A stretch of 64,000 nt of DNA. Source: Stenopsyche tienmushanensis (lineage: Eukaryota > Arthropoda > Insecta > Trichoptera > Stenopsychidae). The notes under the pieces are model-generated. The model saw nothing but the letters and a program-made list of their open reading frames with translations. It searched no databases and had not been told where the DNA came from. The first letter of the stretch is position 1, and every line of letters begins with the position of its first letter. This document shows positions 25,736-45,769 of the stretch, one piece after another. A program made the position numbers and the translations under genes. Location of the stretch: NCBI GenBank assembly GCA_008973525.1, contig WACJ01000071.1:124001-188000 (forward strand), read 5' to 3'.

Positions 25736-26061
25736 AGAGCCATTTATAAAGAATTAACGTCTAATCATTTATTGGAAAGATGCCTTGGCTCGATTCAACG
25801 AGTGCGTATGATCTCTGGTACCAAAATATTTTTTATGGCAAAAAAATACTAGAAATTGCAACATATACTACAGTCTGCATTTCTAACGAAGCATTTAAAC
25901 CTATTTTAAAAATAATGGATAAAAATATGCATTGCGATTCATGGAGACGCGCAACTAAGAACGTATACGCCTTGCCAACCGCCAAGTCTCCGAGTCTTCT
26001 AAATAAGTTAGAACAGTTTACAGATACGCCAAATCAGCCAAAAAATAAGAGGCTGAGGTAG
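25735..26061 (+). pseudogene. Remnant of a Mutator-like transposase C-terminal region
   Basis: Across two frames: HLLERCL, then NECV, a stop and SLVPK, then GKKILEIATYTTVCISNEAF and KPILKIMDKNMHCDSWRRATK. This follows the pattern LxxCLxGxTQNxNESxNxxxWxRxPKxxFxGxxxLELAxYxAVxxFNxG seen in arthropod Mutator-like transposase-domain proteins. Residues 25780-26061 form one open stretch of about 93 codons, but upstream is shifted and stopped, so it is not a gene. The piggyBac copy 2 inserted 70 bp downstream. Family assignment is from motif memory only. Confidence 0.45.
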
Positions 26062-26151
26062 CTGAATTTTTTTTATGAAGCTGGAATCGTTGATTAGTAG
26101 TATATTTCCCTTTTCAACAATTTTGTGGTACTTAACCTTTACAGCTCGTAT

Positions 26152-26168
26152 GGCCAGACTGTCTGGCC
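26152..26168. repeat. 17-bp palindrome in piggyBac copy 2 (outer)
   Basis: GGCCAGACTGTCTGGCC, the reverse-complement counterpart of the copy at 18069-18085, at the same 16-bp distance from the transposon end. Confidence 0.85.
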
Positions 26169-26195
26169 CAAAGGATTCTTGCCAGCAGCTCCGTT

Positions 26196-26212
26196 GGCCA
26201 GACGGTCTGGCC
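26196..26212. repeat. 17-bp palindrome in piggyBac copy 2 (inner)
   Basis: GGCCAGACGGTCTGGCC, the counterpart of 18025-18041, with the same 44-bp spacing between the two palindromes. Confidence 0.85.
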
Positions 26213-26570
26213 GAAAGCAGGCATTGACTTGCGCGCCGCTTTTACCAACAAACAAACAAATTCTGTGAATTTTTTTTATCAGTAAATGCGGATTAATACT
26301 GCAGCATGCTATAGAAATACGCATTTCTTTGTTTTGATGTGTCATAAGGGTAAAATAATTCCTAGAAAGTTTTGCGTGGCATTATCACTGATTTCACCGG
26401 GTTTATTTTGTGAACATACAGTCGTTTGGCTGCGCTCGTTTAAAAAGGTCGAAGCTCCGCCCTCAATACAGTGACAATCGTTTCTCGGTCATTTCGGAAT
26501 TTTTGTGGGGATTTTTATCACCGTTATACTAAGTTAATTATATAATAAAACGTCAAAGTTTATTAATATC

Positions 26571-27074
26571 ATGGAGTGCAACAAAAACAACAAGAGGTCT
26601 TTTTCACAACTCAACGAGAGTAGTGATGAAGAAGATTTTTTTTTCGACAATGTTGACGACAGTGATGACAGTGATACAGAAGTGATACACGATCAAGACT
26701 GTGATGCGAATAATGAAAGTGATGAAGACAATGGAAGTGATACGGAGAGTGAAAGTGACATTTTCCCCATACGAATGCCAAGAATCATGCATCTATCCAG
26801 TGATGAGGAAGACTTACAAAATTCATCGCCAAAACATTGGGATTTATTAACGTCAATAGTCGCTCAACCGCAGAAATCTTTTTACATCGGTGCAAGAATC
26901 CCAGGGCCAAATTTGCCGACAAATTGTATTCAGCCAATAGATTATTTTAATTTATTTTTTACTGATTCTCTAATTAATACAATTGTCGGTGAAACAAACA
27001 AATATGCCAAAGAGCCGGCACTTCATATTGGAGAGTGCTTCGAGAAATATCACACGTTAAAAAAATATAATTAA
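26571..27074 (+). CDS. Truncated piggyBac transposase, in-frame deletion, 167 aa
   Basis: Encodes residues 1-148 of the full transposase joined directly to residues 588-606. The deletion removes 439 codons without shifting the frame, taking the whole DDE core and most of the zinc module; the junction reads NKYAKE then PALHIG. The promoter-side end is intact, so a small acidic protein could still be made. It cannot catalyse transposition. Whether it interferes with the full-length protein is open. Confidence 0.85.
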   Translation: MECNKNNKRSFSQLNESSDEEDFFFDNVDDSDDSDTEVIHDQDCDANNESDEDNGSDTESESDIFPIRMPRIMHLSSDEEDLQNSSPKHWDLLTSIVAQPQKSFYIGARIPGPNLPTNCIQPIDYFNLFFTDSLINTIVGETNKYAKEPALHIGECFEKYHTLKKYN

Positions 27075-27356
27075 ACTGTAAGTATACATACAAGATCTTT
27101 AATAAAATAACCTATTTTTCTTGATAATAATACATCTTGATAATAATTGCATCGTAATTTAATCACGCGATTACGTATTAAAGACTAGTGATCTAATTTT
27201 TGTTGTACACAAAATGCATATTTTACACCCCATGTTCGTCAAATCGGTCAAACAAAAGGCAATGGGTTTTTTTTTTCTTTATGTGCGGTTCTCCGAATAG
27301 TCGACGATAACGTAGATAAGGTAAACCTATTATCCAAAACTTAGCGACTTAATCCT

Positions 27357-27577
27357 AAATCCTTAACAAATGTTCACTCATTCAATCACTCAGTTAGAAA
27401 CTTTTATTAAGAAAAAAGAAAGATTAAAAACAAAAAAATGCACAGGGTTCGACGAAATTGATAATACAATAATTAAAAACTTCCCACGAAAGTTTTCAAT
27501 GCTTGCATGCAAATCGGTTATTGTCCCACTTTATAGAAATTTGCAAAGGTAATTCTGATTCCAAAATCAGTAAAAAA
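27357..27577 (+). pseudogene. Non-LTR reverse-transcriptase fragment inside piggyBac copy 2
   Basis: Same captured fragment as at 15350-15567: LKTKKCTGFDEIDNTIIKNF in one frame and VILIPKS in another. It contains a small insertion near 27374 relative to copy 1 that disrupts the KITQ segment. Confidence 0.72.
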
Positions 27578-28151
27578 AAATCTACTGTATTAAATATAAA
27601 TTTTAGAAAATGCAATGATTACCCTGTACTATTTTTGGAAGGCTTTTAATTTTGGAGGTGGTTTTATTTTTTGTTATCTGGCGGAGACGGGGTACCTAAC
27701 GGTAAGTACCCAATAACAAAATTCCTAAAATATAGAAATATCAACATGCGACCAATGAGGTTTCTTTTTTCGCAGGTAGCGACCGTTTCGTCAGTAGATA
27801 ATTTATGATGGACAACTGCAAGGCAGCGGGTAGTCACAAAATAGTTACGCTTCATTGTAAATACCTATATTATTGTCATAAATACATATTTTTTGTTGTG
27901 TAAAGTAAAAAACTCTTTTCAAATAAAATATATTGGAGGGCATATATCGTTTTTATTTCACCAAGCTTAAATTTACAAGTGATTTTCAATCATGAATATC
28001 TTATGTTTATTCGAGAAATAATGGTTACCCTCCCCGAGAGAACGGGTGGCCCGAATGAAACTTACCTACTTTCTGGTGTTTTCTTATAGATTTTTCTAGC
28101 TGGAGTAGCTAATTGGTCTTTAGAAAATATAGGTGGAGTGCAAAAGGTTAA

Positions 28152-28740
28152 AACTTTAAATGCATTTTTCTCGAAACGAAATTTTTGCATGTGGTGTGGA
28201 AAGAATTTTGTAAAACCAAGTCACCAATTGGTCTGAAATTTTACGAGATTATTTAAAATATATATGGCTATAGCAGTTCGCAAAACCAGGTCAAAATGTT
28301 TATTTTATCTTACGTTTTATATTAAAAAATATCATCTAAAAAGGAGTCTTTTTCCAATTTTTTTTTCAAACCGGCGCCATTTTGTTAATTTTAAATAAAA
28401 ACTATTCATTGACGATGCTGCGATAGCGACATGCTTACAGATTAAGAATCTTTTTGGTTTTTTGTTTCAAGTAAGCCTAAATGAAAAAATTGTTCCATAC
28501 ATGGACTTGACTTGACTACTTTTTGACATGTCATTTTGATGCTTTAAAAACGATATAATATATATTTTTTTAAATTACGAATTTATTTTTTTAGTATTAT
28601 ATAAGAGTGCCATAATAAATCTCAAAAAGATTATTTCATTATATGGTGTATTTACTGAGAAAAAAATTGTTAAAAATTGCCTATTTTTTGGCTCGTCAAA
28701 GTGAGATGACCCCTTAATATCTGGCATTTTACTCCCGGTT
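28152..28740. other. Intergenic between piggyBac copy 2 and slouch upstream region
   Basis: AT-rich, no gene seen. Contains CCGGCGCCATTTTGTTAA at about 28370, similar to a TCGCCATTTTGTAATTT stretch in GH1 intron 4 at about 1420; too short to call a repeat. Confidence 0.4.
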
Positions 28741-28749
28741 GCGTTCGGT

Positions 28750-29696
28750 GGTGATATTTAGTGTTCGCAATTACACTTCTCAGGTCGTTCATTAAATGTT
28801 ATTAAATATTCAAGCCTGATTTAGACCGAACTCGGTACGACCCCGGCCGTCCGTTACCCTCGTTCTTCCGGTCCTGTCATCCGATCGATTAAATGTTCTA
28901 ATACGTTTAACTAAATTGTTTAAAGTACACCGGTTCATTACCCATGCAACGTGTATGCCGCCGAGCGCGATATAAAGCTCTTCTGTGTCGTCTCCCTTTT
29001 CTTACCGATAAAAATATGATACGTACGTCTCGCTCCCGCTGCAACTTTGTAAACACGCCTACACCATTAAAACTACATTATGAGCGCTTTAGCTCGGCCC
29101 CGCCTCCGCGAAGCTCTCCCCCAATCAAAGACGGTGGCGATCCCCCACCTCGCGCGGACGATTCTCCTTCCTTTGACTCTTACGTTCCCTATCCGCAGAG
29201 AAGGTATCCTTCTTGATTTCGTAAGCGCCATATTTTGACCAAGAGTGGGGGGATTCTGTATTCATCCTTTATTTATCTGCACATTTTAGAGGCGGCTAGC
29301 TTTCAGTGTTAACCGCATAGCGGACGGGGAGGCATGTTGGTCCGTCGAAGCACAACATTAGATACGCAATTCGCATTTGCGCTTCGATCTCTTAGGGCTT
29401 TTTGGAGATTAGCCGAAAGGAGCTTTCAGGTTTAAGCGGTGGCCTCCTCGGACCCGAGCGGCGGGTTAACAAGGAGCTTTTAGCTAAGCGCTGTCAGACG
29501 ACGTTCACTGTTTGCACGGTTGATATGAAAGCTCGACTGTCAACATTTAAAATCTCATTTTTCGACTTATAAATAAAAACTTGTGCTAAAACAATATAAA
29601 AAAAAATAAAAAATGTTTTATAAAGTGAAATGTGATTTCGTGCGATGAGCTGAGTGTCGCTAAAAAATAAAATTAATATTTGACATTCAGTGTTCA
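28750..29696 (+). promoter_or_regulatory. Upstream/5' UTR region of slouch
   Basis: Base composition rises sharply from AT-rich to about half GC from 28830 to 29480, with no repeat, then falls in the last 150 bp before the ATG. A TATAAA occurs at about 28968, but no strong core-promoter set can be fixed. A two-codon upstream frame (ATG AGC TGA, 29645-29653) precedes the slouch start and could reduce translation. The frame at 28944-29216 (90 codons) is read as a by-product of low stop density in GC-rich DNA. Confidence 0.4.
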
Positions 29697-38954
<9,258 letters not shown>

Positions 38955-39071
38955 TTACTACCCAACGCCGGGGAGCATATTAAAAATATCTCCGATAGTA
39001 AAAAATGAACATTATAGTAAGGCAATCAATAGCAAATGAATTTAAAAATATGAATGTGATTAAAAATATTC

Positions 39072-39077
39072 AATAAA
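39072..39077 (+). terminator. Candidate proximal poly(A) signal of slouch
   Basis: AATAAA 118 bp after the slouch stop codon. Confidence 0.35.
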
Positions 39078-39804
39078 ATACACTTCAAAATCAATTAAAA
39101 TGAAATTTAACACTTAAAGACGTAATTAGTGAATGAAAAACATTGATTCATTGTGATTTTATATAAAAATGATAGAAAAAGAGACTGCTTTTGTAAAAAA
39201 AACAACGTTAAACATATTCGTGCAATCAATTAGTTTCTAAAAAAAATCGACGCTAAATATTTTTAATTTATACTGTACATAGGCTCTGTAGTTTTCCTCG
39301 CAAATTCTGTATTTAAGTCTAATTTAATTCTTATGTGTATCGAAAAAATGTTACATTGACGGTTTAATAAGAGTATTGTTTTCTGATCCTTAATCCAATA
39401 TAAAAACATGGTAAATAACATTGCAGATTTGTGTCGATATGTGAATCGATTTTCTTCCAAAATATCGATCGAAGAACGAAAATTCACGTGCAATATTTTT
39501 CTGCCAGTTTTATAACGACGGATTACGTGTAAAATAAGCTATTTGTAAAGTTGTAAAAAATGTACATTGATCTGTAAATAGTTTAAATATTCATGGCGTG
39601 TTTATTGAGGAAAAGGTAGATTATCATTGTGGACAATGCGCGATTTTTCCGAACGACGATCTTGGCGTCGATTCGTCGTTGTTCTTCGAATCATCGTTGT
39701 TCGAACAAGTCTGCCATCATCAAACAGTTTGATAATCAATTTTGTCTTGATGTTTAATGTTTGTATCGATACGCTTCATGTGTTTACGTATGTACCTGTA
39801 ATAT

Positions 39805-39810
39805 AATAAA
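39805..39810 (+). terminator. Candidate distal poly(A) signal of slouch
   Basis: AATAAA about 850 bp after the stop. If used, the 3' UTR would include a Pumilio-type TGTAAATA at 39573-39580. The T-rich stretch between is otherwise without features. Confidence 0.35.
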
Positions 39811-39948
39811 TTTTAAAATATGGCGAGAGTTAATTATTAAATAAATATGCGAACCAAATATTCGTAAATGAGAAATATGTTTTATTCATCGTCATCATCA
39901 TTGTGGGTCGTATAAAGTATAAATATTTTAAATCATTGATTATGTATT

Positions 39949-40304
39949 ACGGGAACCCGAAAGGATTTGAATATTTTGAGACCTTATGTTTGGGCTTAGT
40001 TTGTGTCCAGAAACAACGACGGGAACACCTTTGTAAGTTATTATTTTTGTAGAACTACTGTTTAGCACTATTTTTTTTATAGTTAAGAGAAAAATTTCCA
40101 AACCTAAATCTAACGAATTCCACTCTCGGCATTGTATGCTGTTTTTTTTTAATTATGGTTTGGCATGCCACAAAAACAGTAAAATATTCAAATATGTTTA
40201 AGGTGAAGTAGTAACAGTCCACTGATGCCATAGACTTGGATCCCCTTGAACCACTGTGCAAACATATTTACAACGCATCGAAAAAACGAATAGGATGAGT
40301 GCTA
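39949..40304 (+). repeat. Interspersed repeat family B, copy 2
   Basis: Direct-orientation relative of 5592-6052, about 34 kb away. Right end AACGAATAGGATGAGTGC, then TATGG, runs straight into a mariner remnant. No coding potential. Confidence 0.65.
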
Positions 40305-40311
40305 TGGAGTA

Positions 40312-40510
40312 GGATGGGTACCGCAAGTCTTCAACGAACACAATAAAACACCAACGAAAAAATCCATTTCGACTGGATTTCCACCCTTTTAGGTCTATAA
40401 GTGGAAATGCATTTAAAATCTAAGCCGAAAAGTTTCTACAAAAAAAGAAATTGAAGGTCGGCCAAAGCGATGGAAAGATGTGTTACATAATGAAAGGGAC
40501 TATATTTCAT
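40312..40510 (+). pseudogene. Mariner transposase remnant (HTH end joined to C-terminus)
   Basis: Reads GWVPQVFNEHNKTP, then ISTGF (end of the DNA-binding region, compare WVPHELTExNKxxRxxISxxLL), followed after a large deletion by KSFYKK (one frame) and EGRPKRWKDVLHNERDYIS with a stop (another frame), matching the mariner C-terminus (KSFYKKGIEKLxKRWxxCIxxxGDYI). The catalytic core is gone. Confidence 0.6.
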
Positions 40511-40519
40511 AATGTTGTA

Positions 40520-41795
40520 CATAAAAAAATCCTATTAATAACTTTTTTTTACAAAATATTCGAATAATTTTGGGTCCTCCTAATATCATGAGCTAGTTTA
40601 AATTTGGGGCATTTAATGCAAATTAAGCGACACCAAATTCATTTATGCTTCCTTTCATTTTGACAGTCTAAAAAATAATCCCAGTGTTAAGTGGTTTAAA
40701 TGTGGACATTCGTAATCTGTAACGATTCAAAGGAAGCGAACATAAAATTTGATTTTAACAATTGGTCTAAAATTGGCTAAATTGAACAAAAAATTTGAGC
40801 AGTCATATAAATTGAGATTAATCAATCCATTTAACGGACCAATGCCTCGATAGGCATTAACAAGACTGTTATAGTAATCGATTAATCAATCTATTTTTTA
40901 CTACTCTATGGCGGCTTGTTGAAAAATTGTGAGAAAAATTTAGAACAGTTCCGGTTAATTAGGGCGATTGAGATCTCAAGACGGCTCCGATCCGACAAAG
41001 CTATTAAAGAAGAGCGGAAAGGAAGCCGAGTGTTAAATAAACGTATTTTTTAATGAACCAAAAGAGTACTTCTAGGGATTGAGACATCAATCCGGATATT
41101 GTCGTGCAATTAACATGCAAATAAAGTGCAAATGAGTCATTAAACATGCAACGACTGCAATGCAAATGGGGCGAAATTTAACAGGATGCGATTAAAATGA
41201 ATCTTCAACAAACCCTTTCCTTGTGTGATAATTGACAAAAATGAGCATTTAAATTCAAATATCCAAATCTTAAAATACGTCCTCCTGGATATAACGAAAT
41301 GTCTTGCGTTTATTATTATACATCATCATTTTAATAATCCACCATCGTGACAAATTAATACATTGTCTTCATAAAATATGCTATAGTGACGTGGGCTCGT
41401 TTACAAATTGCACAAAAGTAATTTCCTTGGAGCTAATCCAGTCATATTACAAAGGGTCATTGTGATCAAATTTATTGTGCTTGAGAGACTTATGATTCGA
41501 TCGTTTTGCTTAATTAAAAATAGTGTCCTCTTATTAAAGACTTCAAAAGAACAGTCAGAATTCTAGAAAGCGACAAATAACATTAAAAAGAGCTTTGAAT
41601 GTGGCGGGTGACAGTTTTATATGAGGATGCTGCCGCGTGCTCTTCTTTTATCACACGACAGTATTATATTTAAATTTATCATTTTTGATCACAGAATCTA
41701 AGAAATTTTCCAACAAATATTCATAATCTTTCCATTATAACTTTTGGTTTTTTTTTCACAAATAAAATCAATCCAAGCAGTATTTTTGATCTTAT
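40520..41795. other. Intergenic; candidate regulatory block 40940-41180
   Basis: No gene. The block 40940-41180 is complex and contains TTAATTA-type sites and an octamer ATGCAAAT (41160-41167). The remainder is AT-rich. Confidence 0.35.
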
Positions 41796-41800
41796 AACAC

Positions 41801-42174
41801 ATCACTCGATAAGTTCGTAGGATGACCAATAAAACAACAACTTTATTCATCGACGTAGTATCCTTCAAGAGTGATATATTTATTCCGATGCTTCTCTCAT
41901 ATTTCGATGCCTTTTTTGTAGAACGATTTATCTTTGGCCTCAAAATAGGCTTCAGTTTCGTCAATCACTTCATTAGAGCCAAATCTCTTTCCCTGAATCA
42001 TTATTTTTAGGTCTCTAAATCAGTAGCAGTGGTTGAGACCCAGATCTGGAGAATGCGGTGGATGGGGAAATAATTCAAAGTGCAATTCGTGCAATTTTGC
42101 TATTGTTGTGATCGATTTGTGACACACGATGCATTGTCTTCATTTGGGATCGTTTTTTCACAATTTAACCCTTT
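41801..42174 (-). pseudogene. Mariner 3' half with terminal repeat
   Basis: Terminal sequence ACTCGATAAGTTCGTAGGAT at the left edge (about 41803). Minus-strand translation gives QCIVCHKSITTIAKLHELHF, ELFPHPPHSPDLGL, a stop, GKRFGSNEVIDETEAYFEAK and DKSFYKKGIEIYE, then a frameshifted C-terminus. These match the catalytic-domain end and C-terminus of a mellifera-type mariner (CHKSxxTxAKLHELxFELLPHPPYSPDLAPSD... GKRFGSNEEVIAETEAYFE). The 5' half and the HQDNA motif are lost. Confidence 0.85.
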
Positions 42175-42344
42175 GGGATCCAAGATTTTTTCATAAGAGT
42201 TCCCATCAACTCCAAACCATTTTTGCGTATTTCTTAAAAAAATGTTTACGTGAAAAAAATGGAGGTTTATGAATAAATATAATAGTGTTTTGTTATGCAG
42301 GACGTTTATTAAGTATATTAGGCATTTTATTTGTTTTATTAATT

Positions 42345-42905
42345 TTTGTAATCATGTAATATATGATATTTTTTGAAGCAATCTTCAGAATAAAGCGCTG
42401 TTTTCTTTTCGTAAGTGTCGCAAAAATATAGCGTTTGCTTTCAACCTTTTTCGGTTTTACGGTCTGAACACACCATACAGTCTCTATAATACCTCCCTGA
42501 TCTACTATAAATAAAATGAGGACTTCCATCTAACCGTTGATCGAGATCAATTGACAACAATCGTCCTAATTTGGGCTTCGTAAAATCGCGATACAGCTAC
42601 CAATAATTTCATCAACAATTGTCAACGAAATTTTTTATGATTTATTGGCTTTCTATTTTCTTTGATTTCATATTCCTTGTATAAAATATAAGAGTTAACA
42701 ATCGATGTTTCAAAACCCCAAAAATTGAACTTCGCCGTGTCCACCCCGCCCATATTTTTAATGTAATCTAAAATGACTACTTGCTTGTTTATTAGCTCAT
42801 CTTGATTACATTGGTATGGAGTAGTCCTTGCTCTTCTTCTTAATGATTAGGAAGTTGACTTATGCTTTGTACTGAGCATTGTGACATTCAGCAGTTTATC
42901 ATGAT
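42345..42905 (-). pseudogene. Second-lineage piggyBac transposase pseudogene (C-terminal part)
   Basis: Minus-strand reading across frames: TMLSTKHKS, a TTPYQCNQDELINKQVVILD stretch, YIKNMGGVD (third catalytic Asp), FNFWGFETSIVNSYILYKEY, ENRKPINHKKF, then LTIVDEIIGS, and finally YRDCMVCSDRKTEKG, a stop, LYFCDTYEKKTALYSEDCF and KKYH. That is the piggyBac order of last Asp, FFWGxExxxxNSYILYK and Cys/His zinc module. The stretch between GGVD and FWGFE is deleted. It differs strongly from the 606-aa transposase in this window, so it is a separate lineage. Stops and frameshifts make it inactive. Confidence 0.82.
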
Positions 42906-42909
42906 ATAA

Positions 42910-45440
42910 AAATAAAAAATCAAATTATAAAAGATGTTTCTGGATTATATACAACAATAGCATTTACTATACGAGTAACACTTTTTGTGATGGGCTGATA
43001 TAAAAATATTATTTTTAAAGTTAATTTGAATCACAAATTCATCTAACTGTTTGTATGAAATCGGATTTTCATTCATCATTACAATCAAAAGAAGAGTTTG
43101 GAGAAGTTTTTATTAACGGGTCTATAATAATAAAAAAAGGTTATGGGTCCCTGATAATACTGATCTAAAAACATCAATCTCAAAATTTGACATAAATTAG
43201 TTCTAATAATATCAAAATTTGAATAAACGTATTTCCATAATATGCTCATTCATAGAAAATAACATTTCAGATGAATGTTTTCTAAAATTAATACTGAGTT
43301 ATTTTATAGGTTTCTGAAAGCTCTTTGTTATAAATTCTCAGATTATTACGAAACGCCGTGTATTTATTAAGCGGGTCTCGTATAAAAGATCTTCCTATTA
43401 TATATCGTCATAGAAAATATTTGAACGACAATATGAATGTATTCAAATTATCGAACGTGTATGCCTTTTCATATTCCGAATTTAAATGAGGAAATTTTCC
43501 GCCCGAATCTTTGATCTGTCAACCGGACACATAACAATCTTTCATACACAATGAACTCCGATTTGTGAATATTTCAGATACGATAAATTATCCGATCATC
43601 TAACGACTACTCGACTGACTCCTTTCAATATTAATTCTTCCTCGGTGAATACATTTCAATGGAATTCTCAATCCGTCTTTAATTTTCTGCTCGAGCTGCT
43701 GACTAATCATCGCCTTCCACTTGACGTAACCGGAACCGGATCTTCCATCCTTTTATCTTCTCAAAATGTATGCTATTATTTTCGAAATATATGCCTCATG
43801 ATGCGAAACGTGTGTCAACCGCTGAGTTTTGAAGCCGTCTGCCGAGAACTATTTTAATTAAATGGACTGTTAAGAACATGCACAAAAAACGAAAGCCACA
43901 CAACGAACAACATTCAGTAGTGCAGAGAAAACCAAAGCGGCACCACAAAGTTAAATTGCCAGATGTCTTACGATGACAAGTGGGCCTAAAGCTCACTAAG
44001 TGTGATGACATTATAATAATTTCCGACTTTTTTCCAACAAAAATTCAAAGGCAAGAATTTTATTTCGGACCCGGGACATTGACACATATACGATAGGAGT
44101 CCTCTTGAGATAATCGCGAGCTTTAAAAACTTACAAATCATGCAATCATTTTCGGGGAAGATGCGGTATAAAAAATATTCCGTCGAAGCGAACGGGAATT
44201 CTTCTCGTGCTTCTAAAATTGGACGATGTAAGGCATCATTGTTTCGAGGATTCCTCTCATCTTCAGCTTGCTGAATATTCATCAAAGGACGTCATGCTGA
44301 AGTTGAATCTTCTAATTTAGCATGTCTTCCCATTATAGCCCAACTAACTTTATAATGTGCCGTTTTATACGTGCGCATACTTCACATAAAAACTCGCATG
44401 GATTGACAACGGCAGTTGTAATTAACCATTTGGAAGAGATTGGAATACCAAAATATCGCTGCCATTTATTTCTATCCAAGATAATCCATTATTCCCGTTT
44501 ATTTTTCTTCCGAGTGTATTATTTCTGTCCTACTTATTTTGATATTCCTTCGAATATTGGAGTTCATATTAACACATATTTTATATCCCCTGTTTCACAG
44601 ATATTTCAGAAATGTTAGTCCCGAAAATTCCCAGCTAATGTTTTTTAACATTCTCGTCGCCTAGCCTGAATCAGTGTTGTTTCTCACGGGGCCCAAATTT
44701 GATAGTCAAAGCCTAAACAGAAGGAATAACGATGTGATATTATAACGCTCGAAATAAATACGGACGACCGGAATCCGACACGTGGCACATCTTCTCTCAG
44801 GTGTTATTTATCTTAGATAGATAAGCTTCACTAATTACTCTGTCATTAGCCAAATTAACGGAAACAATGTGAAGATAAGCAAGTGCGAATAGACAAGGGT
44901 AGGAAAGCAAGTTTCGAAGTCGATCTCGAAAGATATTCAGACAGTTGTCGTCTGAAAGACATTATAAAAAGATATTCGTAAATTTATCATTTGTAAGTCG
45001 TTATAGAAATACGTAACAGTGAGACGCTGGATTCACTTTTCGGAAACTGTAAGATTTCACTGCACTTATTCCAAAACCTTCATTTGGTTTAAAAGCATAC
45101 TTTTTCTATAATAAAATAAGAAAATTCCGGGAACTTCTAGTAAGATAATGTTTGTCGTTGGAAAATGCTAGGCCCGGCAATGAAAAGAAGAAAGCGAAAA
45201 AAGTGTTTCACGGTTTATAAATTTCAGTAGGGAAAATTTATTAGAAGGAATTGTACTCTTCATTACAAAAAGATGAGACAAATTCTCAATCGCCAGGAGG
45301 CAAAAAAAAATGTAAAAAGGGTCTCAACATATTGTCCTAATTGTCCAAACCATGCTACATAATAGAATATTATATTTGATTTTAAACATAATTTTATGTA
45401 TAGTTCATGTGTATTTTAGTTGTTTTAATTTGATTTTATA
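42910..45440. other. Intergenic, no gene seen
   Basis: AT-rich with a more complex block at about 43480-44300. Frames of up to 99 codons at 43986-44285 and 44322-44618 show no recognisable motifs. Confidence 0.45.
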
Positions 45441-45445
45441 TTCCA

Positions 45446-45511
45446 CGTCCACCAAAATTACGCGACAGGGTTTCCCCGGGGGGAAAGCCCATCGCGCATA
45501 TCTGGTGGACG
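45446..45511. repeat. GC-rich near-perfect hairpin, about 66 bp
   Basis: CGTCCACCA...TGGTGGACG at the outer edge, CGCGA...TCGCG in the middle and TTTCCCC/GGGGAAA at the centre: two arms of about 31 bp with about 24 pairs and almost no loop. It stands out from very AT-rich flanks. Confidence 0.75.
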
Positions 45512-45769
45512 CAGCGACGAATGTGTTAAAGAGGTGACTTTTATGGGATTTGGTCATGTTAGTACATAATTTAACTATTCATCTAAAGCTAGAGAGCTAT
45601 AGATTCTTTAATATTTTAACGATTTGATGAACAATTTGCCATCTAATTAACATTTTTTAAATTCCCCTGTTGTAGAACTTCTTCGATTTAAAATTGAAAA
45701 AAAGGCAGTTATTTATGCTCTCTAAATGCGTAAAAATATATGCTGAAAGCTGTTCTAATACGGAAAATA

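Larger units (their letters stand above)
26136..28147 (+). mobile_element. piggyBac-like transposon, internal-deletion derivative (2,012 bp)
   Basis: Flanked by TTAA at 26132-26135 and 28148-28151. Inverted relative to the 14776-18101 copy and nearly identical to it outside one 1,317-bp deletion in the transposase, with a few small indels (for example an extra 7 bp near 27374 and 3 bp missing near 27220). Both ends and both palindromes are kept, so it could be moved by transposase made from the other copy, as MITE-like derivatives are. The distinct target sites show a separate insertion, not a local inversion of one copy. Confidence 0.93.

Noticed and set aside
28944..29216. 90-codon open frame upstream of slouch
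   Set aside because: It lies in a GC-rich 5' region where stops are rare by composition; no domain, and the translation is low-complexity Arg/Pro/Ser-rich.
43986..44285. 99-codon minus-strand frame
   Set aside because: No family resemblance, no splice context or promoter, and length is within chance for this window.
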